A DNA stretch of 64,000 nucleotides from Collybiopsis luxurians FD-317 M1 (taxonomy: Eukaryota; Basidiomycota; Agaricomycetes; Agaricales; Omphalotaceae). Position 1 is the first letter of the stretch. Each line of letters begins with the position of its first letter. A program made the translations under genes and the position numbers. The DNA lies in NCBI GenBank assembly GCA_000827265.1, contig KN834782.1, positions 467,081-531,080 on the forward strand, in the 5' to 3' direction. Positions 62,109 through 64,000 of the stretch are shown here, piece after piece. Under the pieces are notes generated by a model. The model did no database searches and was not told the origin of the DNA. It saw nothing but the letters and a program-made list of their open reading frames with translations.

Positions 62109-64000
62109 TCACTGATAGCAATGTGCCCAATTCTCACCATAAACACAGCTATCAAAGTCAAGCTTGGTGTACCCATCGCGAGAAATGATGCAGGTATTCG
62201 GAGGCCTCCAAAGGTTGCGGCGATACTGAGGGGGTATCCAAACAATTCCATCAGGGCAGGGAGGGAAGTAAATCCAACCATCAGATGACATTTTCCAAGA
62301 GTTGTGTGCTAAAAAAAAATCAGTTTGGAAAGTATGAGAGAAATTCACCAGTATAGACTTACGACTAAGAGCTTCTAGGGTGGTTACCAGGGTGGTTTCT
62401 GTGAAATTAGAAGCGGGTGTAAGCAATATAATGCTGCTTTCATGGCCCTGCAGGCACTTACCTTGGTCCCCAGTGGTGATATCCCAAATTCTGAATGTGT
62501 TGTCATAAGATTGAGAAGCTACCCTAGTCCCATTGGGAGAGAATGCAACTGAACAGACAGCATCTTCATGGCCCTGAAAGGGCTCTCCTAGTTGTACACC
62601 GGTAATGGCATCCCAAATTCTAATTGTTCGATCATAAGATGCAGAAGCAAGTTTGGACCCATCAGGAGAGAAAGCAACTGAGTAAACAGCACTATTATGG
62701 CCCTTCAAGAGATCTCCTACTTGGGCACCAGTAGTAGCATCCCAGATTCTGATTGTCTCATCATATGATGCAGAAGCAACCCTAGTCCCATCAGGAGAGA
62801 AGGTAACTGAACAAACTGCATCTTCATGGCCCTTCAAGGGATCTCCTACTTGGACACCAGTAGTGGTATCCCAAATTTTAATTGACTTGTCATGAGATGC
62901 AGAAGCAACCCTTGTCCCATCAGGAGAAAAACCAACTGATGTGACTGTGGAATTATGGCCCCATAAGGGGTTTCCTACTTGGGCACCAGTAGTGACATCC
63001 CAAATTCTGATTGTGTGGTCATAAGAACCAGAAACAACCCTAGTCCCATCAGGAGAGAAACCAACTGATCTGATAAAATTATCATGGCCATTCAAGGGAT
63101 CTCCTACTTGTGCACCAGTAGTGGCATCCCAAATTCTAATTATGGGATCATTGGATGCAGAAGCAAGCTTGGTCCCATCAGGAGAGAACACAACTAATCT
63201 GACAGTATCATTATGGCCCTCCAAGGGATCTCCTATTTGGGAACAAGTGGTGGCATCCCAAATTCTAATTGTGGAATCATTAGATACAGAAACAAACTTG
63301 GTCCCATCGGGAGAGAAAGTAACTGACACAACTTCATTATGGCTCCACAAGAAATTTTCTACTTGGGCACCAGCGGTGGCCTGCCAAATTCCCATTACGG
63401 TATCATTAGATCCAGAAGCAACCTTGGTCCCATCGGAAGGTAAGGTAACTGATCTGACTGGATAATCATGGCCCTGCAAAGGATCTTCTAGTACTTGGGC
63501 ACCAATAGTGACATCCCAAATTCTAACTGTCCTGTCACGAGATGCAGAAGCAACCCTAGTCCCATCCGGAGCGAAGGTAAGTGATGTGATCGCACCATTG
63601 TGGCCCTGCAAGGGATCTCCTACTCGGGCACCAGTAGTGGCATCCCAAATTTGAATTGTATTATCAACAAATCCAGAAGCAATCATTGTCCCATCAGGAG
63701 AGAAGGCAAGTGATGTGACTAAACTGCCATGGGCCTCCAAGAGATCTCCTGCAGCTAGTTGCGCACCAGTAGTGGCATCCCAAATCCTGATTGTCCCTCG
63801 CTCAGAGGCACTTCCAATCCTAGTCCCATCAGAAGAAAAGGTTACAAAGTCAACCCACTCCTCAGGGAAAACTCTCATCTGAGCACCAGTAATGCTATCC
63901 CAAATGTCAATTATGGATTCATAGGACACAGAAGCAACCACACTCCCATTGGAAGATAAGATAAGTGAAGGGTCATTGTCATAATACTGTGAGAAATCTT
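62109..64000 (-). CDS. NACHT-WD40 NOD-like receptor, 3' part only (NLR 3)
   Basis: Closest to NLR 2. The frame is open to the window edge, so the NACHT part lies beyond 64000. Twelve WD40 repeats are visible, including the diverged blades IIDIWDSITGAQ and GIWQATAGAQVENFLWSHNE that NLR 2 also has. As in NLR 2, the end probably has two introns around a small exon, here 36 bases (ETTLVTTLEALS), giving PHNSWKMSSDGWIYFPP then GENWAHCYQ and stop 62109-62111. In this copy the introns hold no in-frame stop, so unspliced reading also gives a complete end. Function as for the other NLRs; N-terminal domains not visible. Confidence 0.83.
   Translation of the reverse strand, partial: DFSQYYDNDPSLILSSNGSVVASVSYESIIDIWDSITGAQMRVFPEEWVDFVTFSSDGTRIGSASERGTIRIWDATTGAQLAAGDLLEAHGSLVTSLAFSPDGTMIASGFVDNTIQIWDATTGARVGDPLQGHNGAITSLTFAPDGTRVASASRDRTVRIWDVTIGAQVLEDPLQGHDYPVRSVTLPSDGTKVASGSNDTVMGIWQATAGAQVENFLWSHNEVVSVTFSPDGTKFVSVSNDSTIRIWDATTCSQIGDPLEGHNDTVRLVVFSPDGTKLASASNDPIIRIWDATTGAQVGDPLNGHDNFIRSVGFSPDGTRVVSGSYDHTIRIWDVTTGAQVGNPLWGHNSTVTSVGFSPDGTRVASASHDKSIKIWDTTTGVQVGDPLKGHEDAVCSVTFSPDGTRVASASYDETIRIWDATTGAQVGDLLKGHNSAVYSVAFSPDGSKLASASYDRTIRIWDAITGVQLGEPFQGHEDAVCSVAFSPNGTRVASQSYDNTFRIWDITTGDQGKCLQGHESSIILLTPASNFTETTLVTTLEALSRKSILVNFSHTFQTDFFLAHNSWKMSSDGWIYFPPCPDGIVWIPPQYRRNLWRPPNTCIISRDGYTKLDFDSCVYGENWAHCYQ

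Larger units (their letters stand above)
60880..64000. repeat. Segmental duplication, right copy (partner 50690-54000)
   Basis: Same order as the left copy: hypothetical gene, spacer, NLR tail exons, WD40 repeats. The duplication continues past the end of the window. Confidence 0.8.

Overview
The window looks like genomic DNA of a mushroom-forming basidiomycete (Agaricomycetes). The genes are split by many short GT-AG introns of about 45-70 nt. They belong to families typical of wood- and litter-decaying fungi: aryl-alcohol-oxidase-type GMC oxidoreductases, aryl-alcohol-dehydrogenase-type aldo/keto reductases, an OPT peptide transporter and NACHT-WD40 NOD-like receptors. Most gene calls come from protein motifs and from comparing paralogues inside the window. 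Splice sites were placed by eye.

Region 1 (0.5-14.8 kb): two copies of a secreted GMC oxidoreductase gene (559-2866 and 10401-12897), each next to an aldo/keto reductase gene (3036-4339 minus, 13323-14743 plus). Oxidase plus reductase is the known fungal aryl-alcohol/aryl-aldehyde redox cycle that makes extracellular H2O2. A large CCCH/RRM/RBR ubiquitin ligase gene lies between the two pairs, and an intron-containing tRNA-Gly(GCC) lies inside the second pair. Region 2 (15-18.7 kb): one OPT oligopeptide transporter on the minus strand.

Region 3 (20.9-31 kb): five tandem short-chain dehydrogenase/reductase (SDR) genes, all plus strand, each with a TATA box and the same exon pattern, including a conserved 8-nt micro-exon. 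The last copy has lost a splice acceptor. Copies 4 and 5 are a recent tandem duplication of about 1.9 kb. Region 4 (31.2-36.8 kb): a HAL2/MET22-type 3'(2'),5'-bisphosphate nucleotidase and a long PLP-dependent decarboxylase. Region 5 (36.8-41.1 kb) has no gene and is repeat-rich: two minisatellites, a hAT-like MITE with TIRs and an 8-bp target duplication, and a decayed copy of an orphan gene found again further right.

Region 6 (41.1-64 kb): an NLR cluster on the minus strand. It holds two complete NACHT-WD40 genes (14 and about 23 WD40 repeats) and a third that runs off the right edge. Between them lie a duplicated pair of two-exon orphan genes, a broken fragment of the PLP decarboxylase, a small hypothetical gene with a decayed second copy, and a duplicated NLR promoter. 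The 50.7-54 kb segment is repeated at 60.9-64 kb, so the NLR block grew by segmental duplication. The main biological themes are local gene amplification (oxidase/reductase, SDR, NLR) and differing splice-site fates among the copies.
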